Of a stretch of DNA of 64,000 nucleotides, positions 1 to 8,907 are shown piece by piece. The DNA lies in contig JANQNP010000025.1 of the NCBI GenBank assembly GCA_028279505.1, positions 1 through 64,000 on the forward strand, written 5' to 3'. The position numbers and the translations under genes are program-made. This stretch comes from Dehalococcoidia bacterium. GTDB lineage: Bacteria; Chloroflexota; Dehalococcoidia; UBA2979. The notes under the pieces were generated by a model that saw nothing but the letters and a program-made list of their open reading frames with translations, made no database searches and was not told the origin of the DNA. The stretch's first letter is position 1, and every line of letters starts with the position of its first letter.

Positions 1-1084
1 CGCCGGCGAGCGGTGCGCGGCCGGACGGCGCGCTCGACGAGTCGGAGAAGAAGAGCGCAGAGCTGATCGCGTGGTGGGTCCCGGCGACGACGTCGTCGAC
101 GTCGAGCAGCATTCCGCGCTCCTCAAAGTAGGGGTGGCGCACGGACTGGGGCATGGTCATCACCTCGCCGTACGCGGCGCCGGCAGCGTCGAGGCCGGCC
201 GTGGCCTCGGCGACGGTGTGCTCGGCGACCCAGGAGGTGACGAGCGCATTGGCCTCGGGCGGTGTTGCGGGCATCGGGGTTCCGGCGTGGCCGAGGCCCT
301 CGGCGATGCGGGCGAAGTGGCGGGCGGTGCCGACGTTGATGGTGAGGTGACCGTCGCGGGCGGCGTGAATCGGGTGGCGGAAGGGGGTCCAGTTCTCCTC
401 GGTCTTGCCGTTGCGGGCACCGCTGGCGACGTCGTTGAGGAGGGCGAGCTGGCCGTCCATCAGCGAGGTGTCGACGTGCTGGCCGAGGCCGGTTCGTTCG
501 CGGTCGAGGAGCGCGGCGAGGATGCCGGCGAAGGAGAGGGCGCCGGTGATCAGGTCGGCGACGGTGACGCCGGGGGCGAAGGGGCCCTCGGTGCGGGCGG
601 CCTGCTGCTGGGTCCAGATCCAACCGGCCTCGGCGTGGGCGGTGGCACCGAAGGCGCGGCGGTGGGAGTGGCTGTTGCCGTGGCCGAAGCCGGAGATGGA
701 GGCAAAGACGAGCCGCGGGTTGAGTTCGTGGACGGCGTCGTAGCCGAGGCCGAGGCGGCCCATGACCTCGGGCTGGAAGTTCTCGACGAGGACGTCGGCC
801 GCGGCGACGAGGTCGCGCGCGACGCCGAGGCCGTTAGGCGACTTGAGGTCGATCACGATCGAGCGTTTGCCGAGGTTGTTCTCGACGGAGCCGGCGGCGC
901 GCCTGGGGCCGTCGCCTTCGCCGTCGGGGGTGCCGCCTGTGCCGGGTGCGGCTTCGGTCAGCGGCGCGTCGATCTTGATGACGTCGGCGCCCATGTCGGC
1001 GAGCATGCGGGTGGCGTAGGGACCGGCGACGACGCGGGTGAAGTCGACCACCCTCAGGCCCTCGAGTATTCGTCGATCGGACAT
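1..1084 (-). CDS. CaiB/BaiF family class III CoA-transferase (partial, C-terminus off the window)
   Basis: The frame starts at an ATG at 1084 and stays open to base 1 (361 codons seen), so the C-terminus is missing. The N-terminus has the family opening (LEGLRVVDFTRVVAGPYATR), then NLGKRS near residue 70 and the ADLITG motif whose Asp (about residue 177) is the nucleophile that forms the aspartyl-CoA thioester in formyl-CoA and carnitine CoA-transferases; RERTGLGQHVD follows. It moves CoA between carboxylic acids in the cytosol; the substrate cannot be read from sequence. It diverges from the fused CoA-transferase gene at 1212 across a 127 bp spacer, suggesting a shared regulatory region. Confidence 0.93.
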   Translation of the reverse strand, partial: MSDRRILEGLRVVDFTRVVAGPYATRMLADMGADVIKIDAPLTEAAPGTGGTPDGEGDGPRRAAGSVENNLGKRSIVIDLKSPNGLGVARDLVAAADVLVENFQPEVMGRLGLGYDAVHELNPRLVFASISGFGHGNSHSHRRAFGATAHAEAGWIWTQQQAARTEGPFAPGVTVADLITGALSFAGILAALLDRERTGLGQHVDTSLMDGQLALLNDVASGARNGKTEENWTPFRHPIHAARDGHLTINVGTARHFARIAEGLGHAGTPMPATPPEANALVTSWVAEHTVAEATAGLDAAGAAYGEVMTMPQSVRHPYFEERGMLLDVDDVVAGTHHAISSALFFSDSSSAPSGRAPLAG

Positions 1085-1211
1085 CGCGACTCCCCTCGCA
1101 GGGCGCGAGCCTAGCGGCGAGCGGCGGACCGTGCGAGGTCGCTCGGGCGCTCGGCCTCACGCGTTTCGTTCGATGCCACGGCAGGACGCTGGGTCTGGCA
1201 GAATCACGCAC

Positions 1212-3674
1212 ATGGTGGACGCGGTGGGGATTGAGACGAGCAACGCACTCGAGGGCATCCGGGTCCTCGACCTGACGAACGCGCGCGGGGAGCTGGCCGG
1301 CAAGGTGCTGGCCGACCTCGGCGCGGAGGTGATCAAGGTCGAGCCGCCCGAGGGGACGGCGGCGCGGCGGATGCCGTCGTTCGACGACGGCGACGCGGAG
1401 CGCTCGCTGTACTGGGCCGCGCTCGGCCTCGGGAAGCGGAGCGTGGTGCTCGACGTGTTCGGCAGCGAGGAGGATCGCGGGCGGTTGCGGCGGCTGCTGG
1501 CCGGCGCCGACGTGCTGCTGGAGTCCGAGAACCCGGGCGTGATGGCGGCGATCGGCCTCGGCTATCACGACCTCGCCGAGGCGTTCCCGCAGCTCGTCTA
1601 CACGTCGGTGACGCCGTACGGGCAGGACGGGCCGCACGCGCAGCGGGCGGCGACCGAGCTGACCGCCGAGGCGGCGGGTGGCCTCGTGAGCTTGCAAGGC
1701 GATAAAGACCGGCCACCCCTCCCCGTGGGGACGCCGCAGGCGGCGTTCCACGCAGGGGTGCAGGCGGCGGCGGACACGCTGATCGCGCTCTACGAGCGCG
1801 ATCGATCGGGGCTCGGGCAGCACCTCGATACGTCGCAGCAGGCGGCGATCGTGTGGACGCTGATGAACGCGACGGGCTTCCCACCGAACACGGGCGAGGA
1901 CCCGCCCGGGTACGGGGACGACCGCGCCGACGTCCCGCCGAGTCTGCAGGGGCGGCGGTATCCGTGCGCCGACGGTTATGTCGTGTTCGGAATCACGCCG
2001 GCTGGAATCGGGTTACGTGGCGCCGCGACCTTCCTGAAGTGGATGCAGGAGGAGGGCGCGCTGGAGGACTGGCACGCGCCGGACCTCGATGCGTGGGCGG
2101 CCGGGATCGCCGAGCAGGCGATGGTGGACCCGCTGGCGGCGGCGGCGCAGCTGGTCCCGGCCGCAGAGCGGATGGCACCGTTCATGCTGACGAAGACCAA
2201 GCGCGAGCTGTTCGACGTGGCGATCGAGCGCGACTTCATGCTCGCGCCGCTCTACACGGCGGATGAGATCGCCGCCGACCCGCAGCTCGCGGTGCGCGAC
2301 TTCTGGGCGGAGATCGACGGACAGCGATACCCGGGGCCGTGGGCGAAGTTCACGAAGACCCCTCAGCGGATCGAGCGCGCGGCGCCGGCGCTCGGGGCGG
2401 ACCAGCAGCTCCTCGAAGGGTCGCGCGCGCCGGTGTCGGTGCGGGCGACGAGCGTAGGGGCGGCGCGGCCGCAGCCGTTCGCTGGCCTCAAGGTGGCGGA
2501 CTTCGCGTGGGTGGGGGTCGGGCCGCTGATCAGCAAGGCGCTGGCGGACCACGGCGCGACGGTGGCGCGGATCGAGTCGTCGACGCGGCCGGACGTGCTG
2601 CGCGGAGGGCCGCCGTTCAAGGATGGCGAGCCGGGGCTCGACCGATCGCAGTTCGTGGCGAACTTCAACTCCTCGAAGCTGGGCGTGGCGCTCAACCTCG
2701 CGACGCCAGAGGGGCTGGAGCTGGCGCGGGAGATGATCGAGTGGGCGGACGTGGTGGTGGAGTCGTTCACGCCGGGGACGCTGGCGAAGTTCGGGCTCGA
2801 CTACGAGTCGATCAGCGCCGAGCGGCCGGAGCTGGTGATGCTCAGCACGTGCCTGCGCGGGCAGACCGGGCCGGAGCGCACGTACGCGGGGTTCGGGCTG
2901 CATGGCGCGTGCCTCGCGGGGCTCGATCAGCTCACCGGTTGGCCGGACCGCCAGCCGAGCGGGACCTGGGGCGCATACACCGACTTCATCGCGCCACGGT
3001 TTGGCGTGGCCGCGCTAACGACGGCGCTGCTGCACCGCGCTCGGACCGGCGAGGGGCAGCACGTCGACCTCGCCCAGACGGAGGCGGGGATCCAGTTCGT
3101 TGCGCCGGTGCTGATGGACTACCTGGTGAACGGTCGGGTGGCGGGGCCGACGGGGCACGGTTCGGCGACCGCCTGTCCGCACGGCGTGTTCGCCGCCGAG
3201 GGGACCGAGCGCTACGTCGCGATCGCGACGGAGACCGCCGAGCAGTGGCGCGCCCTCGTGGAGGCGGCTGGCCTCGAGCGGTGGGGGGACGCGCGGTTCG
3301 ATGCCCTCGATGAGCGGATCGCGAACAAGGCGGCGATCGAAGACGACGTGCGAGCGTGGTGCGCGGGGCAGGACGCGTGGGCGATCGCGGACCGGCTCAC
3401 GGCGGTGGGCGTGCCGGCCTCGGCGGTGCAACGGCCCTCGGACCTGTATCGCGATCCACAGCTGGCGCACCGGGAGTTCTTCGTGACGCTGGACCACAGC
3501 GTGATGGGGCCGACGCCGTACGACGGGCACGTGACGAGGTTCTCGGGAACGCCCGGCGTGCTGGCCAAGGCCGCGCCGGCCCTCGGTGAGGACACGTTCC
3601 ACGTGCTGTCGGAGCTGGTGGGGGTCGACGAGGAGCGGATCGCGGTGGCGGCCGCCGCCGGGGCGCTGCAGTAG
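1212..3674 (+). CDS. Tandem-fused CaiB/BaiF CoA-transferase with one Asp-less half
   Basis: The open frame extends upstream to 1038, but I start at the ATG at 1212 because the protein then begins just before the family N-terminus (EGIRVLDLTNARGE); that gives 820 residues, twice the family length. Residues about 14-400 form one CoA-transferase unit and about 423-820 a second. In the second, the catalytic Asp is present (D591, in AYTDFIAPRFG). In the first, the aligned position is Ala178 (PQAAFHAG), so that half should not form the aspartyl-CoA intermediate. This resembles a heterodimeric CoA-transferase fused in one chain; the split gene pair at 33175-35735 has the same two subfamilies. Substrate unknown. 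The next CoA-transferase gene follows after 45 bp. Confidence 0.9.
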   Translation: MVDAVGIETSNALEGIRVLDLTNARGELAGKVLADLGAEVIKVEPPEGTAARRMPSFDDGDAERSLYWAALGLGKRSVVLDVFGSEEDRGRLRRLLAGADVLLESENPGVMAAIGLGYHDLAEAFPQLVYTSVTPYGQDGPHAQRAATELTAEAAGGLVSLQGDKDRPPLPVGTPQAAFHAGVQAAADTLIALYERDRSGLGQHLDTSQQAAIVWTLMNATGFPPNTGEDPPGYGDDRADVPPSLQGRRYPCADGYVVFGITPAGIGLRGAATFLKWMQEEGALEDWHAPDLDAWAAGIAEQAMVDPLAAAAQLVPAAERMAPFMLTKTKRELFDVAIERDFMLAPLYTADEIAADPQLAVRDFWAEIDGQRYPGPWAKFTKTPQRIERAAPALGADQQLLEGSRAPVSVRATSVGAARPQPFAGLKVADFAWVGVGPLISKALADHGATVARIESSTRPDVLRGGPPFKDGEPGLDRSQFVANFNSSKLGVALNLATPEGLELAREMIEWADVVVESFTPGTLAKFGLDYESISAERPELVMLSTCLRGQTGPERTYAGFGLHGACLAGLDQLTGWPDRQPSGTWGAYTDFIAPRFGVAALTTALLHRARTGEGQHVDLAQTEAGIQFVAPVLMDYLVNGRVAGPTGHGSATACPHGVFAAEGTERYVAIATETAEQWRALVEAAGLERWGDARFDALDERIANKAAIEDDVRAWCAGQDAWAIADRLTAVGVPASAVQRPSDLYRDPQLAHREFFVTLDHSVMGPTPYDGHVTRFSGTPGVLAKAAPALGEDTFHVLSELVGVDEERIAVAAAAGALQ

Positions 3675-3719
3675 CGAGCTCAGCTCGACCCGGACCCACA
3701 GCTTGAGGATGGAGGCACG

Positions 3720-5051
3720 ATGAGCGCACGGCCGTGGCATGTCCCCGAGTCCGAGGCCGGCGACCTGCCAGCAGGCGCGCTCGACGGGATCCGGGTGCTC
3801 GAGTTCGGCACGATTCTGGCGATCCCCTCGTGCGGGGTGCACCTCTCCGACATGGGTGCGGAGGTGATCAAGGTGGAGCCGCCGGCGGGCGACCCGCACC
3901 GCGGGGCGCAGCCGATCATCCCGTCCGAAGGCAAGGGCTTCGTCGCGATGAACCGCGGGAAGCAGGGCGTCTGCATCGACATGACGCGACCTGAGGCACG
4001 GCCAGTGATCGCGCGGCTGGTCGAGCGCGCCGACGTGGTGCTGATGTCGCTGAAACCCTCGGACCTGCCGCGCTTCCACCTGACGTACGAGGAGCTGCGC
4101 GAGATGAACCCGCGGCTGATCTACCTCGAACACCAGCCGTTCGGGGAGGCCGGGCCGTACGGCGGCGAGGGCGGGTACGACGTGGTGGTGCAGGGGATGA
4201 GCGGCGTCGCGGCGATGATGGCGCGGGCGAACGGCCCGGCGCCGGCGACGGTGGTACCGGCGATCGCGGACATGACGACGGGCGTCGCATCCGCGCTGGC
4301 GGTGGTCGCGGCGCTGCTGCACCGCGAGCGCACGGGCGAGGGCCAGCGCGTGCGGTCGAGTCTCCTCGCGAGCTCGATCCTGCTGGCGGGGAACCGGACG
4401 ACGTGGTTTGGCGCGACCGACCCGGTGCCGTACGCGCGGTTCGGCGAGGCGATCGCCGAGGCGCGGGGGCGTGGGGCGGATTTCGAGGAGCAGCGCGACG
4501 TCTACATCGACACTGTGTTCCCGGCGGTGAAGCTGGGGGCGAACACGTACTTCCGCTACTACCGCACGAGCGACGGAATGGTCTCCGTGGGGAGCACGAG
4601 TCCGGCGATCAACGCGCGGATCCGGCGCGTCCTCGAGCTGGACGATCCGAGGACGGAGTCCGCGTTCGATCTCGATGACCCCGCGGACCAGGAGCGGTTG
4701 CGCGCCTTCGCGGAGGCGTGCGAGGCGAAGCTGCTGGAGCGAACGAGCGCGGAGTGGATCGCGGCGTTCCGCGCCGAGGACATCCCGAGCGGACCGGTGA
4801 ACTGGCCGCCGGAGAGTTTCGACGACCCGCAGATCGCCGAGAACCGCTTCTACGCCGAGCTCGACCACGACCTGATCGGGCCGCACAAGACGTTTGGGCC
4901 GGTGGTGCAGATGGACGCGACACCGCTGCGGACGCATGGCTCATCGCCCCCGCTCGACCGGGACACCGACGAAGTCCTCGGAGTCGCGGGGTTCTCGGCA
5001 GATGAGCTGGCGACGCTGCGTGCAGCGGGGGTGATCGGTCGCGGGGGCTGA
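3720..5051 (+). CDS. CaiB/BaiF family class III CoA-transferase
   Basis: This 443-residue protein has the family N-terminus (LDGIRVLEFGTILAIPSCGVHL), a MNRGKQ motif near residue 77, the catalytic Asp in PAIADMTTG (D184) and HRERTGEGQRV after it. The ATG at 3720 follows a purine-rich GGAGG a few bases upstream. It closely resembles the CoA-transferase at 18626-19912 in architecture and motifs (VEPPAGDPHR versus VEPLTGDPYR). It lies 45 bp after the fused CoA-transferase on the same strand and probably shares its transcript. The CoA donor and acceptor are not predictable. Confidence 0.93.
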   Translation: MSARPWHVPESEAGDLPAGALDGIRVLEFGTILAIPSCGVHLSDMGAEVIKVEPPAGDPHRGAQPIIPSEGKGFVAMNRGKQGVCIDMTRPEARPVIARLVERADVVLMSLKPSDLPRFHLTYEELREMNPRLIYLEHQPFGEAGPYGGEGGYDVVVQGMSGVAAMMARANGPAPATVVPAIADMTTGVASALAVVAALLHRERTGEGQRVRSSLLASSILLAGNRTTWFGATDPVPYARFGEAIAEARGRGADFEEQRDVYIDTVFPAVKLGANTYFRYYRTSDGMVSVGSTSPAINARIRRVLELDDPRTESAFDLDDPADQERLRAFAEACEAKLLERTSAEWIAAFRAEDIPSGPVNWPPESFDDPQIAENRFYAELDHDLIGPHKTFGPVVQMDATPLRTHGSSPPLDRDTDEVLGVAGFSADELATLRAAGVIGRGG

Positions 5052-5105
5052 GGAGTCGACATCCTCGATAGGCTCGATCGAACACAGGATCGGGCGGGAG
5101 GCGAG

Positions 5106-5387
5106 ATGGAGATCGAGCACCAGCAGTTCGGGTCGCGGGGAGCGTGGTTCGTCCGCGACGGCGACGACATCCAGGCTGAGATGACCTACTCGAAGGCGGG
5201 CGAGGAGATCATCGTGATCGACCACACCGCCGTCTCGGAGGCCCTCGGCGGGCAGGGCGTTGGCAAACAGCTCGTCCAGGCGGCGGTTGATTGGGCCCGC
5301 GCGAACCACATCCAGATCGTGCCCGTCTGCCCCTTCGCGCGATCGGTCCTCACCCGCGATCCGCAGTACGAGGACGTGCTGCGGTGA
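5106..5387 (+). CDS. Short GNAT-family N-acetyltransferase (YjdJ-like)
   Basis: A 93-residue protein of the compact GNAT subgroup related to E. coli YjdJ. The acetyl-CoA binding loop is visible as ALGGQGVGKQLVQAAVDWAR (Q/R-x-x-G-x-G/A type), followed by the typical PVCPFARSVLTRDPQY ending. The ATG follows GGGAGGCGAG. Its TGA stop overlaps the GTG start of the alpha/beta hydrolase by four bases (GTGA), so the two are translationally coupled. The acceptor substrate of this subgroup is not known to me. Confidence 0.9.
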   Translation: MEIEHQQFGSRGAWFVRDGDDIQAEMTYSKAGEEIIVIDHTAVSEALGGQGVGKQLVQAAVDWARANHIQIVPVCPFARSVLTRDPQYEDVLR

Positions 5388-6271
5388 GCAGCGGCGTCGC
5401 GCAGGTCGCTGAACCTCGGACGTTCGGGATGACCTCGGAGGTCGATGGGTTCGAGCTGCGCGGGTACCGCTGGTCGCCGGCGGGCGAGCCGCGCGGGACG
5501 ATGGCGATCTCGCACGGAGCAGCGGAGCACTCGCTGCGGTACGGGCGGCTGGCGACGGCGTTGCTCGCGATCGGGATCGAGACGTGGAGCCTCGATCAGC
5601 GGGGGCACGGGCAGTCGCCCGGGCCGAACGGGCTCGGGGACAGCGGCGAGGGTGGCTGGAACGGGCTGGTGGCGGACCTCGGGCAGTTCATTGCCCGGGT
5701 GCGTGACGCGCGGCCGACGGTACCGCTGGGGTTGTTCGGGCACAGCATGGGGTCGTTCGCGGCGCAGCAGTACCTGATCGACCACTCCTCGGCGATCGAC
5801 TTCCTCGTGCTGTCGGGCTCGCGTGCGTTCGAGGCGCCGGCGCCCGGCGCCGAGCCGGAGGCGTTCACGCCGAACGCAGCGTTCGAGCCGGCGCGCACGC
5901 CGTACGACTGGCTGAGCCGCGACGAGGCGGAGGTGGACGCGTACATCGCGGACCCGCTCTGCGGCTTCGAGACGCAGACGGGGCGCCGTGACTCCGGGGC
6001 ATTCGACCCGAGCCGGCTCGCGGAGCCGGAGGCGTTCCGGGACGTCCGCGCGGACCTGCCGATCCTGCTGCTGGCAGGCGACCAGGATCCGATCAACCGG
6101 AGGATGGAAGGGTTGCGGGTCCTCGAGGAACGGCTGCGGGCAGCGCAGGTGGCGCGGCTGGACACACAGTACTACGCGGGTGGGCGGCACGAGATGCTGA
6201 ACGAGACGAACCGCGACGAGGTGACGGCGAACCTCGTGGGGTGGATCGCGGGACTGCTCCCGAGCGACTGA
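5384..6271 (+). CDS. Alpha/beta hydrolase, monoacylglycerol-lipase-like
   Basis: A 295-residue serine hydrolase of the serine aminopeptidase/monoglyceride lipase type. The nucleophile elbow is GHSMG (Ser121), the acid is in AGDQDPINRR (Asp235) and the His is in GGRHEM (His269); LDQRGHGQS precedes the nucleophile as in this subfamily. I start at the GTG at 5384 because it overlaps the upstream GNAT stop as GTGA; an ATG at 5429 is the alternative. No signal peptide, so cytosolic. Likely cleaves an acyl ester; substrate unknown. The MBL-fold gene follows after 63 bp. Confidence 0.9.
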   Translation: MSSGVAQVAEPRTFGMTSEVDGFELRGYRWSPAGEPRGTMAISHGAAEHSLRYGRLATALLAIGIETWSLDQRGHGQSPGPNGLGDSGEGGWNGLVADLGQFIARVRDARPTVPLGLFGHSMGSFAAQQYLIDHSSAIDFLVLSGSRAFEAPAPGAEPEAFTPNAAFEPARTPYDWLSRDEAEVDAYIADPLCGFETQTGRRDSGAFDPSRLAEPEAFRDVRADLPILLLAGDQDPINRRMEGLRVLEERLRAAQVARLDTQYYAGGRHEMLNETNRDEVTANLVGWIAGLLPSD

Positions 6272-6279
6272 GGCCCCGC

Positions 6280-6285
6280 TAGAAT
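6280..6285 (+). promoter_or_regulatory. Putative -10 element (TAGAAT) upstream of the MBL-fold gene
   Basis: TAGAAT lies in the 63 bp spacer between the hydrolase stop and the ATG at 6335. The same CTAGAATCC string occurs before the gene at 15200. No good -35 hexamer is visible at 16-18 bp, so this is a weak call; AGGAG just before the ATG is the ribosome binding site. Confidence 0.35.
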
Positions 6286-6334
6286 CCTCGCGACCCAGCG
6301 CCCGCCAAGACCGGGCCGCGCGAGGAGTAGCGCC

Positions 6335-7105
6335 ATGCCGACGATCGATGTCCTGATGCACGGGTCAGGGTTGAGCACCGACGTGGGCGTGGTCGGATTC
6401 TGCGCGGTGCTGCTGATCGAGGGCGACAAGCGGATCCTGTTCGACTCGGCGCACGTGGGGCGGCGGACGTACCTGCAGGCGCAGCTCGAGGCGCGGGGAC
6501 TGACGACCGACGACATCGACGCGCAGGTGCTGAGCCACGCGCACTGGGACCACGTGCAGAACGCGGACCTGTTCCCGAACGCGCCGCTGCTCGCGCACCC
6601 CTCGGAGGTGGCGTACGCGCACGATCCGCACCACAACGACTGGGCGACGCCGTCGTGGACGGGGGCGATCCTCGATCTGATGCGGATCGAGGAGGTGGGC
6701 GAGGGGTCCGAGCTGATGCCGGGCTGCGAGGTGATCGAGCTGCCCGGGCACTCGCCGGGGAGCATCGGACTTCAGGTGGAGACGGAGGACGGCGTCTGCA
6801 TCATCGCGGGCGACGCGATCCACAACGCGGCGGTGGCCGTGTCGGGTCACAATCCCCTCGTGTTCTGGAACGCCGATCAGGCGGACGCCTCGGTGCGACG
6901 GGTGGCGCAGTCGGGCGCGCTGGTCTACCCGGGTCACGATCAGCCGTTCCGGCTGAAGAATGGGCAGCCGGACTACGTGGGCGAGGAGCAGATGACGCTG
7001 GTGAACGTGGGGCCGGAGCGCCCGGGGCAGAGCTTCGTGCCGTTCCCGCCACCTCGAGAGCAGTGGATCATGCCCGGCATCGAGGATCAGCGGCTGCCTG
7101 AGTAG
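6335..7105 (+). CDS. MBL-fold metallo-hydrolase, N-acyl homoserine lactonase-like
   Basis: A 256-residue metallo-beta-lactamase-fold enzyme. The dinuclear metal motif HAHWDH is at residues 68-73, the next His is in ELPGHSPGS, the bridging Asp in IIAGDAIHN and the last His in YPGHDQPF, the layout of AiiA-type lactonases and related hydrolases. AGGAG precedes the ATG. The likely reaction is hydrolysis of a lactone or another ester; acyl homoserine lactone as substrate is only an analogy. Next to an alpha/beta hydrolase and an AhpD-like protein on the same strand. Confidence 0.9.
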   Translation: MPTIDVLMHGSGLSTDVGVVGFCAVLLIEGDKRILFDSAHVGRRTYLQAQLEARGLTTDDIDAQVLSHAHWDHVQNADLFPNAPLLAHPSEVAYAHDPHHNDWATPSWTGAILDLMRIEEVGEGSELMPGCEVIELPGHSPGSIGLQVETEDGVCIIAGDAIHNAAVAVSGHNPLVFWNADQADASVRRVAQSGALVYPGHDQPFRLKNGQPDYVGEEQMTLVNVGPERPGQSFVPFPPPREQWIMPGIEDQRLPE

Positions 7106-7136
7106 CCGGACCGAGCACGCACCGAAGGAGCATCCG

Positions 7137-7724
7137 ATGGCCCGAGTCGAGCCGCTGCGTCCCGAGGACATGGAGAACTACGAGGAGTTCGCCGCGGGTT
7201 CGATCGCACGGATGGGATTCGTGCTGAACAGCACGAAGACGATGGCGCGGCGCCCGGAGATCCGGGCGGCGCTGAGCAACCTGTTCGTGACGGTGATGAC
7301 CAAGGGGACCGTGGACAGCGGGCTGAAGCAGATGGTGGCGCAGGTGGCGAGCGTCGCCGCTGGCTGCCGCTACTGCCAGGCGCACACGGCAGGGTCGGCG
7401 CACCGAGCCGGAGTGCCGGCCGAGAAGATCGCAGCGCTGTACGAGTTCGAGTCGAGTCCGCTGTTCAGCGAGGCGGAACGGGCGGCGCTTCGCCTCGGAC
7501 GCGACGCGGGGATCCAGCCGAACGCGGTGACGGAGGAACACTTCGAGGCGCTGCGCGAGCATTTCGACGACGGGGAGATCGTGGAGCTGACGGCGGCGGT
7601 GTCGACGTTTGGGTTCCTCAATCGGTGGAACGACACGATGGCGACGGAGCTGGAGGACGAGCCGCTCGAGTTCGCCTCGGAGCACCTCGCGCACGGCGGC
7701 TGGGAGATCGGCAAACACACGTAG
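7137..7724 (+). CDS. Carboxymuconolactone decarboxylase/AhpD-like protein
   Basis: A 195-residue all-helical CMD-domain protein. The redox motif is CRYC at residues 77-80 followed by QAH, as in AhpD-like peroxidase-related proteins, and the helix after it (AGVPAEKIAALYEF) is typical of the family. These proteins reduce peroxides or serve as thiol relays; true decarboxylases lack the CxxC, so a redox role is more likely. It starts 31 bp after the MBL-fold gene with AAGGAG before the ATG and ends at a bidirectional hairpin terminator shared with the convergent aldo/keto reductase. Confidence 0.88.
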   Translation: MARVEPLRPEDMENYEEFAAGSIARMGFVLNSTKTMARRPEIRAALSNLFVTVMTKGTVDSGLKQMVAQVASVAAGCRYCQAHTAGSAHRAGVPAEKIAALYEFESSPLFSEAERAALRLGRDAGIQPNAVTEEHFEALREHFDDGEIVELTAAVSTFGFLNRWNDTMATELEDEPLEFASEHLAHGGWEIGKHT

Positions 7725-7742
7725 CGCCGCCCCGAGCACGAA

Positions 7743-7766
7743 GAAGGCCGGCTTGCGCCGGCCTTC
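7743..7766. terminator. Bidirectional intrinsic-type hairpin
   Basis: A perfect 10 bp stem (GAAGGCCGGC / GCCGGCCTTC) with a TTGC loop sits between the convergent AhpD-like and aldo/keto reductase genes. The AA/TT-containing stem ends make it usable in both directions, although there is no long T tract. Confidence 0.75.
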
Positions 7767-7789
7767 CCGTTGCTCCGGACGCTGACGCG

Positions 7790-8728
7790 CTACGACCTCG
7801 TGATCTGGTCGACCTCCGCGCGCTCTTCGTCGGTAAGGACCCAGCTCGCGGCGGCGGCGTTCGAGGTGACCTGCTCCGGTTTGGTAGCGCCGGCGATGAC
7901 GCTGCCGACGGCCGGGTGGGAGGCGAGCCAGCTCATGGCGAGCTCGAGGATGGTGTGGCCTCGGGTGGTGGCGTACTCCTCGAGCTTCTCGACGACGTCG
8001 AAGTTGGAGTCGGTGAGGGCGCGCTCGGCCATGGGGCCGGCGGAGAGGCGGGTGCCCTCGGGGGCGTCCTGGCCGCGCTTGTACTTGCCGGTGAGCAGGC
8101 CGCTGGCGAGCGGGAAGTAGGGCAGCACGCCGGTGCCGAACTTCTGGGCGGCGGGGATGACCTCGGTCTCCACGGAGCGGCGGAGGAGGCTCCACTCGTT
8201 CTGGGCGGAGATGAACTTGGTCAGGCCGTAGTGCTCGGCGATCCACTGGGAGTGGGCGATCTGCCAGCCGGCGTAGTTCGAGTTGCCGATGTAGCGGACC
8301 TTGCCGGAGCGGACGAGGTCATCGAGGGCCCGCATGGTCTCTTCCATGGGCGTCTCGGGGTCCGGGAAGTGAACCTGGTAGAGGTCGAGGTAGTCAGTGT
8401 TGAGGCGGCGGAGGCTGTTCTCGACGGCGTCCATGATGTGGTTGCGCGAGGTGCCCTTGGTCATCGGGCCTTCGCCCATGGGGCCAGCGAATTTGGTGGC
8501 GAGGACGACCTGGTGGCGCTTGCCCTCGAGAGCCTTGCCCATCAGCTCCTCGGAGGCGCCGGCGCCGCCGTAGATGTCTGCGGTGTCGAAGAGGTTGATG
8601 CCCTCGTCGATGGCCTGGTTGAGGACGGCGGCGGTGCCGTCGAGGTCGAGGCGGCGACCGAAGTTGTTGCAGCCGATACCGACGACGGAGACCTCGAGGC
8701 CGGAGCGGCCGAGGCGGCGGTAGTCCAT
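7790..8728 (-). CDS. Aldo/keto reductase
   Basis: A 312-residue NADP(H)-dependent TIM-barrel oxidoreductase. The catalytic tetrad is visible: Asp48 and Tyr53 (FDTADIYGG), Lys79 (ATKF) and His120 (YQVHFPD). The cofactor-binding end is GSVIAGATKPEQV near the C-terminus. It probably reduces aldehydes or ketones in the cytosol, and the sequence resembles the YajO/YccK-type bacterial group; substrate unknown. Divergent from the crotonase gene at 8908 across 179 bp. Confidence 0.92.
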   Translation of the reverse strand: MDYRRLGRSGLEVSVVGIGCNNFGRRLDLDGTAAVLNQAIDEGINLFDTADIYGGAGASEELMGKALEGKRHQVVLATKFAGPMGEGPMTKGTSRNHIMDAVENSLRRLNTDYLDLYQVHFPDPETPMEETMRALDDLVRSGKVRYIGNSNYAGWQIAHSQWIAEHYGLTKFISAQNEWSLLRRSVETEVIPAAQKFGTGVLPYFPLASGLLTGKYKRGQDAPEGTRLSAGPMAERALTDSNFDVVEKLEEYATTRGHTILELAMSWLASHPAVGSVIAGATKPEQVTSNAAAASWVLTDEERAEVDQITRS

Positions 8729-8907
8729 GAGTTGGGGATCCCCTCGTGTGGTGGCCCCGAGCCGGGTCTGGTGGCTCCGGAGGGGGCGCTGTATTTCTTC
8801 CTGTGCATTGGGAATGCTACTCGATGGGTGGCCGGCGGCGAGCCGGTCCGGCGAGCAACGACGGCGGGCGGCGACACGCCGCGGGCCGCAGCGAGGAGAA
8901 GAGCAAC

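Noticed and set aside
3015..4937. 640-codon frame antisense to two CoA-transferase genes, and many similar long antisense frames
   Set aside because: Low-complexity Arg/His/Pro-rich translation, no motifs, and the opposite strand has clear protein families. High GC keeps antisense frames open by chance.
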